Below, in pieces: positions 9,397 through 19,273 of a stretch of DNA of 64,000 nucleotides. Position 1 is the stretch's first letter. The number at the start of each line of letters is the position of its first letter. The stretch comes from Marinobacter sp. es.048 (GTDB lineage Bacteria > Pseudomonadota > Gammaproteobacteria > Pseudomonadales > Oleiphilaceae): NCBI RefSeq assembly GCF_900188435.1, contig NZ_FYFA01000001.1:1426001-1490000 (forward strand), given 5' to 3'. The position numbers and the translations under genes are program-made. The notes under the pieces were generated by a model, which did not search any database, had not been told where the DNA came from, and worked only from the letters and a program-made list of their open reading frames with translations.

Positions 9397-9400
<4 letters not shown>
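9083..9400 (+). CDS. ureB: Urease beta subunit
   Basis: 105 residues beginning MIPGEYQL. The conserved [20 protein letters not shown] segment and the C-terminal [10 protein letters not shown] motif are present. It is the middle-sized structural subunit of urease. AAGGAGCAG precedes the ATG. Its stop overlaps the ureC start by four bases (ATGA), consistent with equimolar production of the subunits. Confidence 0.95.
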
Positions 9401-11100
<1,700 letters not shown>

Positions 11101-11147
11101 TCAATACAGCTCAAGGCTGTTCTGAGCCGGGATAAGAGGACATTTTT

Positions 11148-11690
11148 ATGTTGGAACTGATTGAACGCATCGGTGACGTGAAATCCACCGGCATCGATAC
11201 CAGCGAGATTCTGGACAACCTGATCCTGCCATACGAGCTGCGTATCCGTGGCCGGCTGCGCGCCACCACCGAAACCAACGTGGACGTAGGCCTGTTCCTG
11301 GATCGAGGCCCAGTCCTTCGGGACGGCGACCTGCTGCAGGCCAAAACCGGCGAGATCGTACGCATACGCGCCGCCGAAGAGCAGGTCGTGACGGCGCGCA
11401 TCAAGTCCGGCCAGCCGCTGGCCCGCCTGTGCTATCACCTGGGCAACCGCCACGTGACACTGGCCATCGGTGAAGACGAGCAGGGCAGCTTCGTGCGCTT
11501 CCCACCGGATCACGTACTGGAAGAGCTGGCCGAGCGCCTCGGCGCCACCGTGGTGCACCACACCGCCCCGTTTGATCCCGAGCCCGGCGCCTACTCCCAG
11601 GCTGGCCATTCTCATGGGCACGGACACGGCCATTCACACGATCACGACCACGGGCACAGCCATGGCCACAGTCACAAACACACCCACTGA
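11148..11690 (+). CDS. ureE: Urease nickel metallochaperone UreE
   Basis: 180 residues. It has the N-terminal peptide-binding-like domain and the metal-binding domain (RHVTLAIGEDEQGSF). The last 27 residues or so are extremely His-rich, with repeated HGHGHSHDHDHGHSH units, a nickel store typical of long-form UreE. ureF begins inside the codons for this tail (29-base overlap, different frame). A 47-base spacer separates it from ureC. Confidence 0.93.
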   Translation: MLELIERIGDVKSTGIDTSEILDNLILPYELRIRGRLRATTETNVDVGLFLDRGPVLRDGDLLQAKTGEIVRIRAAEEQVVTARIKSGQPLARLCYHLGNRHVTLAIGEDEQGSFVRFPPDHVLEELAERLGATVVHHTAPFDPEPGAYSQAGHSHGHGHGHSHDHDHGHSHGHSHKHTH

Positions 11691-12375
11691 GGCCGCCACC
11701 CCGCAGGTGGACGACCTGGCATTGCTGGGCCTGATGCAACTGGTCAGCCCCGCATTGCCCATCGGCGCCTTCGCCTGGTCCCAGGGCCTGGAGAGCGCCT
11801 TTGAACTGGGCTGGGTAAACAACGAAGCCGAACTGGCCCATTGGATTGAAGGCGTTCTGGAAGACGGCCTCAGCCGCTGCGAACTGCCCCTGCTGGTGCG
11901 TTTGCAGACCGCCTGGGCCGAAGGCGATGCCATTACGCTGGCCAAGTGGAACGACTGGCTGCACGCCACCCGGGAAACCGCCGAACTGAGCGATGAAGAC
12001 ACCCGCCTCGGCGGCGCCCTCGTCACTCTTTTGCGCAACCTGGAGCTGCTGCCCGAGCCACACCTGATTCCGGAAGAGCCCGGCTACATCACCATGTTCG
12101 CCTGGGCCGCCCACAAACGTTTTGTGCCCGTTCGCCAGACGCTGCTCGGCTTTGCCTGGGCCTGGCTGGAGAACCAGCTCGCCGTGGCCTGCAAGGCATT
12201 GCCCCTGGGGCACACCGCCGCACAGCGCATTATCGAACGGCTGCGACCACAGCTGGCGGTGGCGGTGGACACGGCCCTGGAACGAAACGATCACGAACTC
12301 GGGCCCATCCTGCCGGGATTGGCGCTCGGAAGTGCCCTGCATGAAACACAGTATTCACGGCTTTTCAGAAGCTGA
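11662..12375 (+). CDS. ureF: Urease accessory protein UreF
   Basis: 237 residues. UreF acts with UreD and UreG as the nickel-insertion and GTPase-regulating complex. Recognisable segments are LMQLVSPALPIGAFAWSQGLE near the N-terminus and LPLGHTAAQRII near the C-terminus. I chose the ATG at 11662 inside the ureE His-tail, which gives a normal-length protein. A longer in-frame reading from 11470 would add about 64 residues that are just ureE read in another frame. Confidence 0.92.
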   Translation: MATVTNTPTEAATPQVDDLALLGLMQLVSPALPIGAFAWSQGLESAFELGWVNNEAELAHWIEGVLEDGLSRCELPLLVRLQTAWAEGDAITLAKWNDWLHATRETAELSDEDTRLGGALVTLLRNLELLPEPHLIPEEPGYITMFAWAAHKRFVPVRQTLLGFAWAWLENQLAVACKALPLGHTAAQRIIERLRPQLAVAVDTALERNDHELGPILPGLALGSALHETQYSRLFRS

Positions 12376-12397
12376 ATAACAATTGAGGAGATCTGCC

Positions 12398-13036
12398 ATG
12401 ACACATTGTCTGAGAGTTGGAGTGGGTGGCCCGGTTGGTTCCGGCAAAACCGCCCTGTTGCGCCAGTTGTGCAAAGCCCTGCGGGACCACTACGACATCG
12501 CCGTGGTGACCAACGACATCTACACCCGGGAAGACGCCGACTTCCTCCTGCGCCACGAAGCCCTGGCCGCAGACCGCATCCTCGGCGTGGAAACCGGCGG
12601 CTGCCCGCACACCGCCATCCGTGAGGACGCCTCCATGAACCTGGCGGCCATCGACGACCTGCAAAACCGCCACCCGAACCTGGAACTGGTACTGGTGGAA
12701 TCCGGCGGCGACAACCTTTCCGCCACCTTCAGCCCGGAACTGAGCGACCTCACCCTGTACGTGATCGACGTTTCCGCCGGCGACAAGATCCCCCGCAAAG
12801 GCGGCCCCGGCATCACCAAATCCGATATGCTGATCATCAACAAGATCGACATCGCCGAACAGGTGCACGCCTCCCTGGACGTGATGGAGCGGGACAGCAA
12901 AAAAATGCGCGGCGAACGGCCCTTTGTGTTCACCAACCTGTACGACGGGGTAGGGCTGGAGACGATCATCAGCTTCATTCTGGAGCGGGGCATGTTGCCG
13001 GAACGCCGCCCTGAAAAACTGGCGGAAACCGCCTGA
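12398..13036 (+). CDS. ureG: Urease accessory GTPase UreG
   Basis: 212 residues. SIMIBI-class GTPase that supplies energy and nickel for urease activation. The P-loop [11 protein letters not shown] lies at residues 10-20, the Cys-Pro-His nickel motif is in [15 protein letters not shown], and NKIDIAEQV is the guanine-specificity NKxD. TGAGGAG lies before the ATG at 12398, preferred over an in-frame ATG 15 bases upstream. A decayed copy of its C-terminal third lies about 0.9 kb downstream. Confidence 0.95.
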   Translation: MTHCLRVGVGGPVGSGKTALLRQLCKALRDHYDIAVVTNDIYTREDADFLLRHEALAADRILGVETGGCPHTAIREDASMNLAAIDDLQNRHPNLELVLVESGGDNLSATFSPELSDLTLYVIDVSAGDKIPRKGGPGITKSDMLIINKIDIAEQVHASLDVMERDSKKMRGERPFVFTNLYDGVGLETIISFILERGMLPERRPEKLAETA

Positions 13037-13079
13037 GCCAACCGACTTCGAACGACTTGAGAACCATCAGGAGAAAACC

Positions 13080-13655
13080 ATGAAACTCACAGCCAACCTC
13101 CTCACCGTTGCCGCCCTGCTGACTGCCTCCGCCACTGCCATGGCCCACTCCGGCCACGCCGAAGGCGGCTTCACCAGCGGCCTGCTGCACCCCATGCTGG
13201 GCCTGGACCACCTGCTGGCCATGGCCGCCATCGGCTTCTGGAGTGTGCGCCAGAGCAAGCACATGAAAAACGCCACCCCGGCCTTCGTGATCGGCGGCAT
13301 GATTCTCGGCGCCACCCTCGCCTGGGGCGGCCTGAGTCTGCCGGGCGTGGAAACAGGGATTACCTTCTCCGTACTGGTCGCCGGTATCCTGATTGTCACT
13401 CTTGCAAAACTGCCGACGGCTGTGGGTGGCACTCTGGTTGGCGCGTTTATGCTGTTTCACGGTTTTGCACATGGGGCGGAAATGCCTGCAGGTGCGACAC
13501 TCGCCGCTTACCTGGCCGGTTTCTCAATCGCTACGCTTGCGATCACTCTGGTTGGCCGTGGGCTGGGTAGCTTGATGCTGAAAGCTGATAGCCGATTCAG
13601 TCGTGGTATTGGTGGTTTACTGGCGCTTGTAGGAGCGTTTATGGCGGCTGCCTGA
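13080..13655 (+). CDS. ureJ: HupE/UreJ family membrane protein
   Basis: 191 residues. An N-terminal signal sequence (MKLTANLLTVAALLTASATAMA) is followed by HSGHAEGG, then the family motif LHPMLGLDHLLAMAAIG and about six hydrophobic segments. HupE/UreJ proteins are thought to import nickel for hydrogenase or urease. Position directly after ureG supports that role here. AGGAGAAAACC precedes the ATG. The symbol ureJ follows context; the sequence alone supports only HupE/UreJ. Confidence 0.85.
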   Translation: MKLTANLLTVAALLTASATAMAHSGHAEGGFTSGLLHPMLGLDHLLAMAAIGFWSVRQSKHMKNATPAFVIGGMILGATLAWGGLSLPGVETGITFSVLVAGILIVTLAKLPTAVGGTLVGAFMLFHGFAHGAEMPAGATLAAYLAGFSIATLAITLVGRGLGSLMLKADSRFSRGIGGLLALVGAFMAAA

Positions 13656-13687
13656 TCCCTGTTTGGAAACTAGCAAAAGATAGCGAG

Positions 13688-13719
13688 AAAGTCGCTTGGG
13701 AAACCGGGCGGCTTTTTTT
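13688..13719 (+). terminator. Probable terminator of the urt-ure operon
   Basis: A short stem (AAGTCG with CGGCTT, one G-U pair) is followed by seven T. It lies about 30 bases after the ureJ stop. The stem is modest, so efficiency is uncertain. Confidence 0.5.
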
Positions 13720-13737
13720 AATCAAATTTAAAACAAT

Positions 13738-13962
13738 TGTTTCTCGGGCTTCGCAATCCCCTGAAAAGGAGGCTCCAGTATCACCAAATCCAACCTGCGG
13801 ATCATCAGAAAGGTCGACATCGCCGACCGGGGGCATGCCTCTCTGGACGTGATGGAGCGGAAGGCGTTGGTGGAGCTTGGCCTGATCAGGTTGCTGAAAA
13901 TGCGTGAAGACATCGAATTCTGGGATTCAAATGAGCTGCGGAGAAAAAAACTATCAAACTGA
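13738..13962 (+). pseudogene. Decayed partial copy of ureG
   Basis: The segment from about 13754 to 13863 aligns without gaps to ureG 12786-12893. It encodes ITKSNLRIIRKVDIAD then HASLDVMER, against [16 protein letters not shown] and HASLDVMER in the intact gene. An in-frame TGA at 13762-13764 replaces an Arg codon, and the P-loop part is absent. Beyond 13863 the frame runs on as unrelated sequence to a TGA at 13960. The NKxD motif is altered to RKVD, so it cannot be functional. It points to an old tandem duplication or recombination event beside the urease operon. Confidence 0.8.
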
Positions 13963-14350
13963 TAAACCAACAGAATCTGACTGACGGCCGGCTCCCGATC
14001 TCAGTCGCAGCTTTTGGCAACGCTAGACATGAAGCGCTGAGTGATGGCGTGCAAATGAAATGCTTTCTGACGGCTGGCGCGGCTGCCGCCGTGGCCCCTT
14101 ATGCCGTAATGCGGCACAAGCGGGACGGGCAAGACTAGCGCTCACATTGGCGGGTCCCCAAATTGCTCGGTAATGGGCAGGCCTACTCGAAAGTATCGGG
14201 AAAACAAAAAGCTGCGTGGTAATGCCAGGCAGCTTTTTTGTGGCTTAAGATTTATATATTTTTGTAAAGGGAGCATACAGGATGCGGAGGGATGGTCTAC
14301 CTTAGGTAGCTAAACACTACGGAAGCACCAATTGTTAAGGATGACGGGCG
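13963..14350. other. Intergenic stretch with one strong hairpin terminator
   Basis: I see no gene I can support. At 14206-14239 there is a clear terminator: AAAAAGCTGC and GCAGCTTTTTT form a ten-base stem around a loop of about 13 bases, usable on both strands. A 27-codon ATG frame at about 14056-14139 shows no recognisable family. Confidence 0.5.
14206..14239. terminator. Bidirectional hairpin terminator
   Basis: Perfect inverted repeat AAAAAGCTGC ... GCAGCTTTTTT with T-runs on both strands. No intact gene ends here, so it is probably left from a lost gene or bounds the AT-rich island. Confidence 0.65.
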
Positions 14351-14458
14351 ATGGATCCTTCAGTACTGATTGAGCCTCTTTTGCCATTCTGGTACCTCAT
14401 ACCCTTGGCGCTACTTTTAGCTATCCTGAGTTCCCAGTGGTTCAAACGCACGTGCTAA
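14351..14458 (+). pseudogene. Possible truncated start of a NERD-type protein
   Basis: A 35-codon frame begins MDPSVLIEPLLPFWYLIPLA, a single hydrophobic anchor, then SSQWFKRTC and stop. The pattern 'LPFWYLIPL...LL...WFK' resembles, from memory, the N-terminal anchor of NERD-domain nuclease-related proteins. Directly behind it (14456-14595) another open stretch reads VKDSKFQKIIVVIEADRFVG, which looks coding but has no start of its own. Together they suggest a gene collapsed by deletion. Recognition is tentative. Confidence 0.3.
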
Positions 14459-14800
14459 AGCAGGTTAAGGATTCGAAGTTTCAAAAGATAATTGTAGTCA
14501 TTGAGGCTGACCGGTTTGTCGGCAATGCTTCAGCGCACGCACGGAGGAAATTATTCGAAAGTAAGAAGGGCGACATGTCGAGGGAATGTCGGTGACTCAT
14601 GATTTCAAAACGGAGGCTTCGGAATTAGTGACGCTCCAAAGGAATCTGCATTTCGCATAGCTAGTGGTGGTTCAACATGAGAGCTTCTGTTTAGGAGTAT
14701 CGATATTAGAGCTTTATTTATAGCATGTCTTGTCAAAGTAAAGAATTTTAAAAATATTTTTTATTTTTAAGTATCGCGGAAATTAAAATCAAGGATTAGC

Positions 14801-16402
14801 ATGACTGGAAACATAGCTAGCAGGTTGGAGACTGGAACTCCTTTTCTTAAAGATCTTATCGCCGATATTAACTCGGGGCAAATTAAGGTGCCTCAGTTTC
14901 AAAGGCAATTTGTGTGGAAGGAAGAGCAAGCTTTAAAGTTGCTTGATTCAATATCAAGCAATTATCCGGTCGGAAGTTTGCTATTGTGGAGAACGAAAAA
15001 TTCGCTAGCCGTCGAGCGAAATATCGGATCTTTTAAGCTCCCGGAAACTGATGATATGTCACCTACGGACTATGTGCTTGACGGGCAGCAAAGGCTAACG
15101 GTTATATACTCTGCTTTAGGAGCAGCTGAAGGAAAAGATGGGTTTGATGCGGTATACGATTTAAATGAGCAGAGTTTTTTGGAAGCGCCGGGCGAATTCA
15201 ATCAGACGCAATTCCCGTTACGGATAATATACAATACTACCAAGCTCCTGAATTTTCGATCCGGTTTGGTAAGCTATCCGAATGCAGAGGAGCTTCAGAG
15301 GCGGCTTGATGGGCTGATCGATGTAATAACAAATTACAGAATACCAGTTGTTACATTGAAAGAGCTTACAGTTGAAGAGGTTTGCCCGATATTTGAAAGA
15401 ATAAATAGTTCGGGTACTAGGTTGTCCACATACGATTTAATGGTTGCTGCGACTTGGACTGAAAATTTTGATCTAAATGACGAAGCTCAAAAAATAGCCG
15501 CATCTCTGAAGCCAAAGGGTTTTGATGACATAGATGGTAATACAGTTCTCAAATGCTTGTCGGCGATAAAGCATAAGGGTATAAAAAAAGAGCAAGTTCT
15601 ATCTCTGAGAAATCTGTCTAAAGAGGAGATGGATGATTTAGTTGAGATTGCTAAATCAGCTTTGCTGAAGACTGTGGATTTACTAAAAACTGATTTTAAA
15701 ATATATAGTTGGGACTTTTTGCCTTACGAAGCAATAGCGATTATTCTTTCATATATTTATTCGAAACGAAAATCGTTAAGTCTTGAAGATGTTCGTAGAG
15801 TGCGACAGTGGTTCTGGTTGAGCTCCTTTTCTGAGAGATATAGAGGAGCTTCTGAATCTTTTGTGTCTCAAGATCTAGAAGCAATAGACGCATTTGTAGT
15901 GAATGGAGAAGAACCGAGAAAATCTTTTGGGAGCATTCCTTCTACAAGCAGCTTCAAGAATCTGAGCTTTAGGAGTAACAACTCTAGATCAAGAGCATTG
16001 ATTATTGTTTTAGCTCTTAAATCCCCTAAAAACATAACCAATGGAGCTATAATTGATCCTGAGATTGCCCTTTCTAATTACAATAAAAAGCAATTTCACC
16101 ATATTTACCCCCGAGCACACTTGAAACGAATAAAGGCGCCAGGCGAGCACAATAGCTTAGCGAACTTTTGTATGTTAGCCGCATCAGAAAATAATTCGGT
16201 CAGTGATGATCATCCAAATGAATACCTCCCAAAGCTTGCGAGAGAGCTTGGAGAAAATGCCGAGGCAGTTTTTGAATCGAATTTCCTTCCATCGCCAAGC
16301 ACCACGGATTATTCCAGTTTAAATTATGAGGAATTCCTGGAAGCGAGATCCGAGCTTCTTTTGGATGCAATTAGTAGGCTGGCAAAGGGGTTTAGCATAT
16401 AA
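14801..16402 (+). CDS. DUF262 / HNH-type (DUF1524) protein, GmrSD-like
   Basis: 533 residues. The N-terminal DUF262 domain shows VPQFQRQFVWKEEQALKLLD (about 30-49), SNYPVGSLLLWR and the nucleotide-hydrolysis motif DGQQRLT (94-100). The C-terminal nuclease-like domain shows HHIYP (433-437) followed by conserved Asn-containing segments (SLANFCML, ENNSVS). This order matches the fused GmrSD type IV restriction enzymes and related defence proteins, which act on modified phage DNA. Codon use is markedly AT-rich compared with neighbours, indicating transfer. The gene is followed after 80 bases by a YaaC-like gene on the same strand. The specific target is unknown. Confidence 0.8.
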   Translation: MTGNIASRLETGTPFLKDLIADINSGQIKVPQFQRQFVWKEEQALKLLDSISSNYPVGSLLLWRTKNSLAVERNIGSFKLPETDDMSPTDYVLDGQQRLTVIYSALGAAEGKDGFDAVYDLNEQSFLEAPGEFNQTQFPLRIIYNTTKLLNFRSGLVSYPNAEELQRRLDGLIDVITNYRIPVVTLKELTVEEVCPIFERINSSGTRLSTYDLMVAATWTENFDLNDEAQKIAASLKPKGFDDIDGNTVLKCLSAIKHKGIKKEQVLSLRNLSKEEMDDLVEIAKSALLKTVDLLKTDFKIYSWDFLPYEAIAIILSYIYSKRKSLSLEDVRRVRQWFWLSSFSERYRGASESFVSQDLEAIDAFVVNGEEPRKSFGSIPSTSSFKNLSFRSNNSRSRALIIVLALKSPKNITNGAIIDPEIALSNYNKKQFHHIYPRAHLKRIKAPGEHNSLANFCMLAASENNSVSDDHPNEYLPKLARELGENAEAVFESNFLPSPSTTDYSSLNYEEFLEARSELLLDAISRLAKGFSI

Positions 16403-16482
16403 CGGTCGTTTTTTTTCAGTCATATACTTGATTTCACCTCGAGAAAGCTGAAAATGCAGGCATTACATTTGTTACCAATCAT

Positions 16483-17631
16483 GTGAGCTATGTTTTGACG
16501 AAAAGAAAGGTCGAAAAGTTAGAAAGAGAGTTAGCTGAACAAAAACAAGCCTTGAAGGCTATTCGCCGCGATTTTAGTCGTAATGATAGTCGTTCATCTG
16601 TCTGTGTTAGAGGCAAGGAGCTTACCATTCGTAAGCCTAAAGTTTCGGCTGATATTTTTAGTAGAACTGTTCTGACAGACTCTACTTGGCAATATGTTGA
16701 AATTTACCTGAAGTCAGTGGGTCAGAATGAAGCACTATTTTTTTGGCAACAAGCTCGAAACTTCTATGAGGCGACAACATCCCTTTCTCTAGTCTCTAAA
16801 CCGCTGACAGCCTATTATTGTTTTTTGAACGCGACGAAAGCACTGCTAGAATCCAAGTCTTGGGGTTACGACCTGTCACATGGAGTAACAGGAAAAAGGC
16901 TTAATGGGCATATAAATATTCTCAACGAGGTCGTTAAGTTTCAGCCTCGGGGAGTGGGCGCTGCGTTAGGAGACTATCTTGGAGAAAGAACTCCTCCAGG
17001 TGGCGAAGAGTTCACCTTAAAACAGATTTTTTACAATCTTGCATACATCCATCGCGCGTTTACGCTTACCTATGGAAACATGGCAGAGCTTTTTATTCCG
17101 GTCCTTGAGCCACGTTTTGTTTTCGATAAATCTCGTAAGAAGGCGTGGCTAGAGATAAAGCTTGAAGAGGAGCACTCTTCAAAACGTACCCTCGGGAGGC
17201 TCATCGGGTATAGTCTCGATAATCTTTACGAAAACAGTAGCCAATATACGATGAGGAGGAATAAGTGCTTCGATTGGGACGCGCCGAGAGGGGTTCCTAC
17301 AGAGGAAAGTTTGCAGAAGCTACATGATTATCATAGAGCTCGTCGGAAGGAGCTTAGATATATCTATAGCCCCAATTCTTTGTGGTATGTTAAGCGTAAA
17401 GATCTAAAAAACGACATCGTCGACAAAAGTACGCTTACTTTAACTTATGCGGCTATGCACCGCCTCAGCGAGCTTTCTCGATATAATCCTCAGGTTCTAG
17501 ATAAGCATTTGAGCAAGGATTCTAGTTGGTTAATATCAGAGTTTATTAACAAATCAATTTATCAGTTCATCGATCAAATATCTTCTGAAATTACCGGAAA
17601 CGATTTTAGAGTTACGGGATTTAGGGAATGA
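16483..17631 (+). CDS. YaaC-like protein, partner of the DUF262/HNH gene
   Basis: 382 residues, GTG start inferred. An N-terminal charged helix (about residues 7-30) is probably coiled coil. The middle shows FFWQQARNFYEATTSLSLVS, KPLTAYYCFLNATKALL and HGVTGK, which resemble the YaaC family. No enzymatic motif is evident. The AT-rich codon use matches the preceding gene and not the urease block, so the two were probably acquired together. YaaC-like genes are often met in defence neighbourhoods (general impression, not checked). I infer a two-gene anti-phage module; the ribosome binding site is weak and the start uncertain. Confidence 0.6.
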   Translation: MSYVLTKRKVEKLERELAEQKQALKAIRRDFSRNDSRSSVCVRGKELTIRKPKVSADIFSRTVLTDSTWQYVEIYLKSVGQNEALFFWQQARNFYEATTSLSLVSKPLTAYYCFLNATKALLESKSWGYDLSHGVTGKRLNGHINILNEVVKFQPRGVGAALGDYLGERTPPGGEEFTLKQIFYNLAYIHRAFTLTYGNMAELFIPVLEPRFVFDKSRKKAWLEIKLEEEHSSKRTLGRLIGYSLDNLYENSSQYTMRRNKCFDWDAPRGVPTEESLQKLHDYHRARRKELRYIYSPNSLWYVKRKDLKNDIVDKSTLTLTYAAMHRLSELSRYNPQVLDKHLSKDSSWLISEFINKSIYQFIDQISSEITGNDFRVTGFRE

Positions 17632-17703
17632 GCAAAACTAATGTCCTTGTGCCGACGCACTCAAGCTTAGTTCTTACCTTCAGTATTGCGAAGGGGTGAA
17701 GTC

Positions 17704-17738
17704 ACATAGCACAAAGCACAAAGCACAAAGCACAAAGC
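17704..17738. repeat. 7 bp tandem repeat (ACAAAGC), four perfect units plus one
   Basis: Four perfect tandem units of ACAAAGC at 17711-17738 are preceded by one imperfect unit (ACATAGC). It lies between the AT-rich island and the NYN gene, just after the NYN stop. Slipped-strand length change is likely. There are no spacers, so it is not a CRISPR. Confidence 0.9.
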
Positions 17739-17746
17739 AAACAGAC

Positions 17747-18493
17747 CTATTTGTTGGGGCTTTTGATATAGAAAACGTTCTTATCCCGCACACTCATCTC
17801 GAAGAGCTCACTGGCCCGGACAAGATCGCTTAGCTTCTTGTACCCGTAGTTCACGGGGGAGAAAGAGCTGTTATTGGAAATGTACTGGCCAACCTTGCCG
17901 AGATGGGCCCAGCCATCGTCGTCAGCAGTCTGTTCCACCGCAGTTCGTAGAGTCCGGACCAGCACGGTGTCGCCCCTCAGTTTGTTTCGCCCCCACTTGG
18001 TTTCGACCGTTGGTTTTGGCGTGCCGCCGTTGTCGGCGTTATCGGGCTCCTCAGCTTCTTCGCGCAGGTTCTCCGTGTAGATGAACTGCGAGCAGGCGTT
18101 CACGAAGGGCATAGGTGTTTTGCGCTCGCCGAAACCAAAGACAGGTAGGCCGGCCTCGAGAATTCGCATTACCAATGGCGTAAAGTCGGAATCGCTGGTC
18201 ATGAGGGCGAAGGCATTGACGTTCCCGCTGTAGAGTAAGTCCATGGCGTCAATGATCATTGAGGCATCGGTCGCGTTCTTGCCGGTGGTATAGGCGAACT
18301 GTTGAACCGGCCGGATGGCGTTGGCGTGGAGCTTTTCGATCCAGCCACCCAGTTGCGGACCGTTCCAGTTTCCGTGGGCATGGCGCACGTTCACAGCTCC
18401 GTATTTGGCGAGCTCCTGGAGTACCCCTTCGATGGATTGGTGACTGACGTTGTCACAGTCGATGAGAAGAGCGATTTTGTAGTTGCTGTTCAT
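17747..18493 (-). CDS. NYN-domain (LabA-like) ribonuclease with C-terminal LOTUS/OST-HTH-like domain
   Basis: 248 residues. The NYN (PIN-like) domain spans about 1-145. Acidic active-site residues sit in ALLIDCDNV, the ASMIIDAMDLLY segment and TSDSDFTPLV. After a linker with acidic and Asn residues, residues about 165-245 look like the OST-HTH/LOTUS RNA-binding domain (WAHLGKVGQYI, YGYKKLSDLV). Such proteins are predicted to cut RNA. It is divergent from the following genes and convergent with the YaaC-like gene. GC content is like the chromosome, so it may not belong to the AT-rich island. Confidence 0.85.
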   Translation of the reverse strand: MNSNYKIALLIDCDNVSHQSIEGVLQELAKYGAVNVRHAHGNWNGPQLGGWIEKLHANAIRPVQQFAYTTGKNATDASMIIDAMDLLYSGNVNAFALMTSDSDFTPLVMRILEAGLPVFGFGERKTPMPFVNACSQFIYTENLREEAEEPDNADNGGTPKPTVETKWGRNKLRGDTVLVRTLRTAVEQTADDDGWAHLGKVGQYISNNSSFSPVNYGYKKLSDLVRASELFEMSVRDKNVFYIKSPNK

Positions 18494-18599
18494 CGTGCTT
18501 GAGCTGTCCTTGTCTCAGATGGTGGTTCTGAATACTAGCAGTAAAGCCGGAACCGCGGAAAACCGCGACCGGAAAACCGTTTCAGATCCATTACTTCGG

Positions 18600-19031
18600 T
18601 TATTTGGGTAAGCTGGCCCGCTTTTCCGGAGACATTCCCTTTTTCCACTCAGCTTCCTCTCCCGGCGCTGGCAAAAACCGCCCAAACTCGATCATCTGAG
18701 CCGCAGGCATGTCCTGCAGATAGATCCAGACATCTTCATCTGAGATGCCCACGATTTGGGCAATTTCTTCGAGCATCTGGCTCATCAGGGCCTGTTTGAT
18801 CTCGATGCTTCTGCCCTCCCCCACCAGGCCGTGCACATACACCTGAGGCGCTGTGTTCACTCTGCCTCCTACAAAGTGCTCGCCCTCATTGGCCGCATGA
18901 AACAACACCTGGGCAAAGAACCGGGGAGCGCCGGTTTGAGCGTTGTGGGCCGCTGTTATGGCCGCGGCGATCTGTGATTTCTGCTGCGGCGACAGAGACA
19001 GATTAGCGACCGTGACGGTGTAAGTGGGCAT
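18600..19031 (-). CDS. Tautomerase-family protein
   Basis: 143 residues. Starting at the ATG at 19031 the protein begins Met-Pro (MPTYTVTVANLSL), giving the N-terminal Pro that is the catalytic base in the tautomerase/MIF superfamily after Met removal. AGGAG lies upstream, which decides this start against a longer one at 19064. Internal HFVGGR and VHGLVGEGRS fit the oxalocrotonate-tautomerase-like group. The substrate is not predictable. Confidence 0.75.
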   Translation of the reverse strand: MPTYTVTVANLSLSPQQKSQIAAAITAAHNAQTGAPRFFAQVLFHAANEGEHFVGGRVNTAPQVYVHGLVGEGRSIEIKQALMSQMLEEIAQIVGISDEDVWIYLQDMPAAQMIEFGRFLPAPGEEAEWKKGMSPEKRASLPK

Positions 19032-19129
19032 GGGAAGCTCCTGCCATGGGTTGTACGTTTGCACTGGATCTCGCCACTATGGGAGAAAGGCGGACTTGTT
19101 TCACTATAGCAACGCTTATCTGCCTGGCC

Positions 19130-19222
19130 CCGGCGATTTACGCTGCCGATCACGGTGGGGCGGTTGCAGGTGAGTGAAGGCGGTGTGGTTGGTGAGATTA
19201 TTGAACTTCCGGTTAGATCTTG
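19130..19222 (+). pseudogene. 3' relic of a YfcE-like phosphodiesterase gene
   Basis: The reading LPITVGRLQVSEGGVVGEII with ELPV matches the last 25 residues of the intact phosphodiesterase gene ending at 21516 (LPITVGRLQVSEDGVVGEII, ELAV). The DNA match is nearly continuous. Nothing of the catalytic part remains. It lies just before the alpha/beta hydrolase, so it may now act only as leader DNA. Confidence 0.75.
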
Positions 19223-19273
19223 AAGCAATGAGCTATCCTGAGACTCTCGACCTGCAAGCATGCGAGCCAAACA

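Noticed and set aside
14056..14139. 27-codon ATG frame
   Set aside because: No binding site, no family resemblance and in decayed surroundings.
17704..17738. Short tandem repeat considered as CRISPR
   Set aside because: 7-base units directly adjacent with no spacers and no cas genes.
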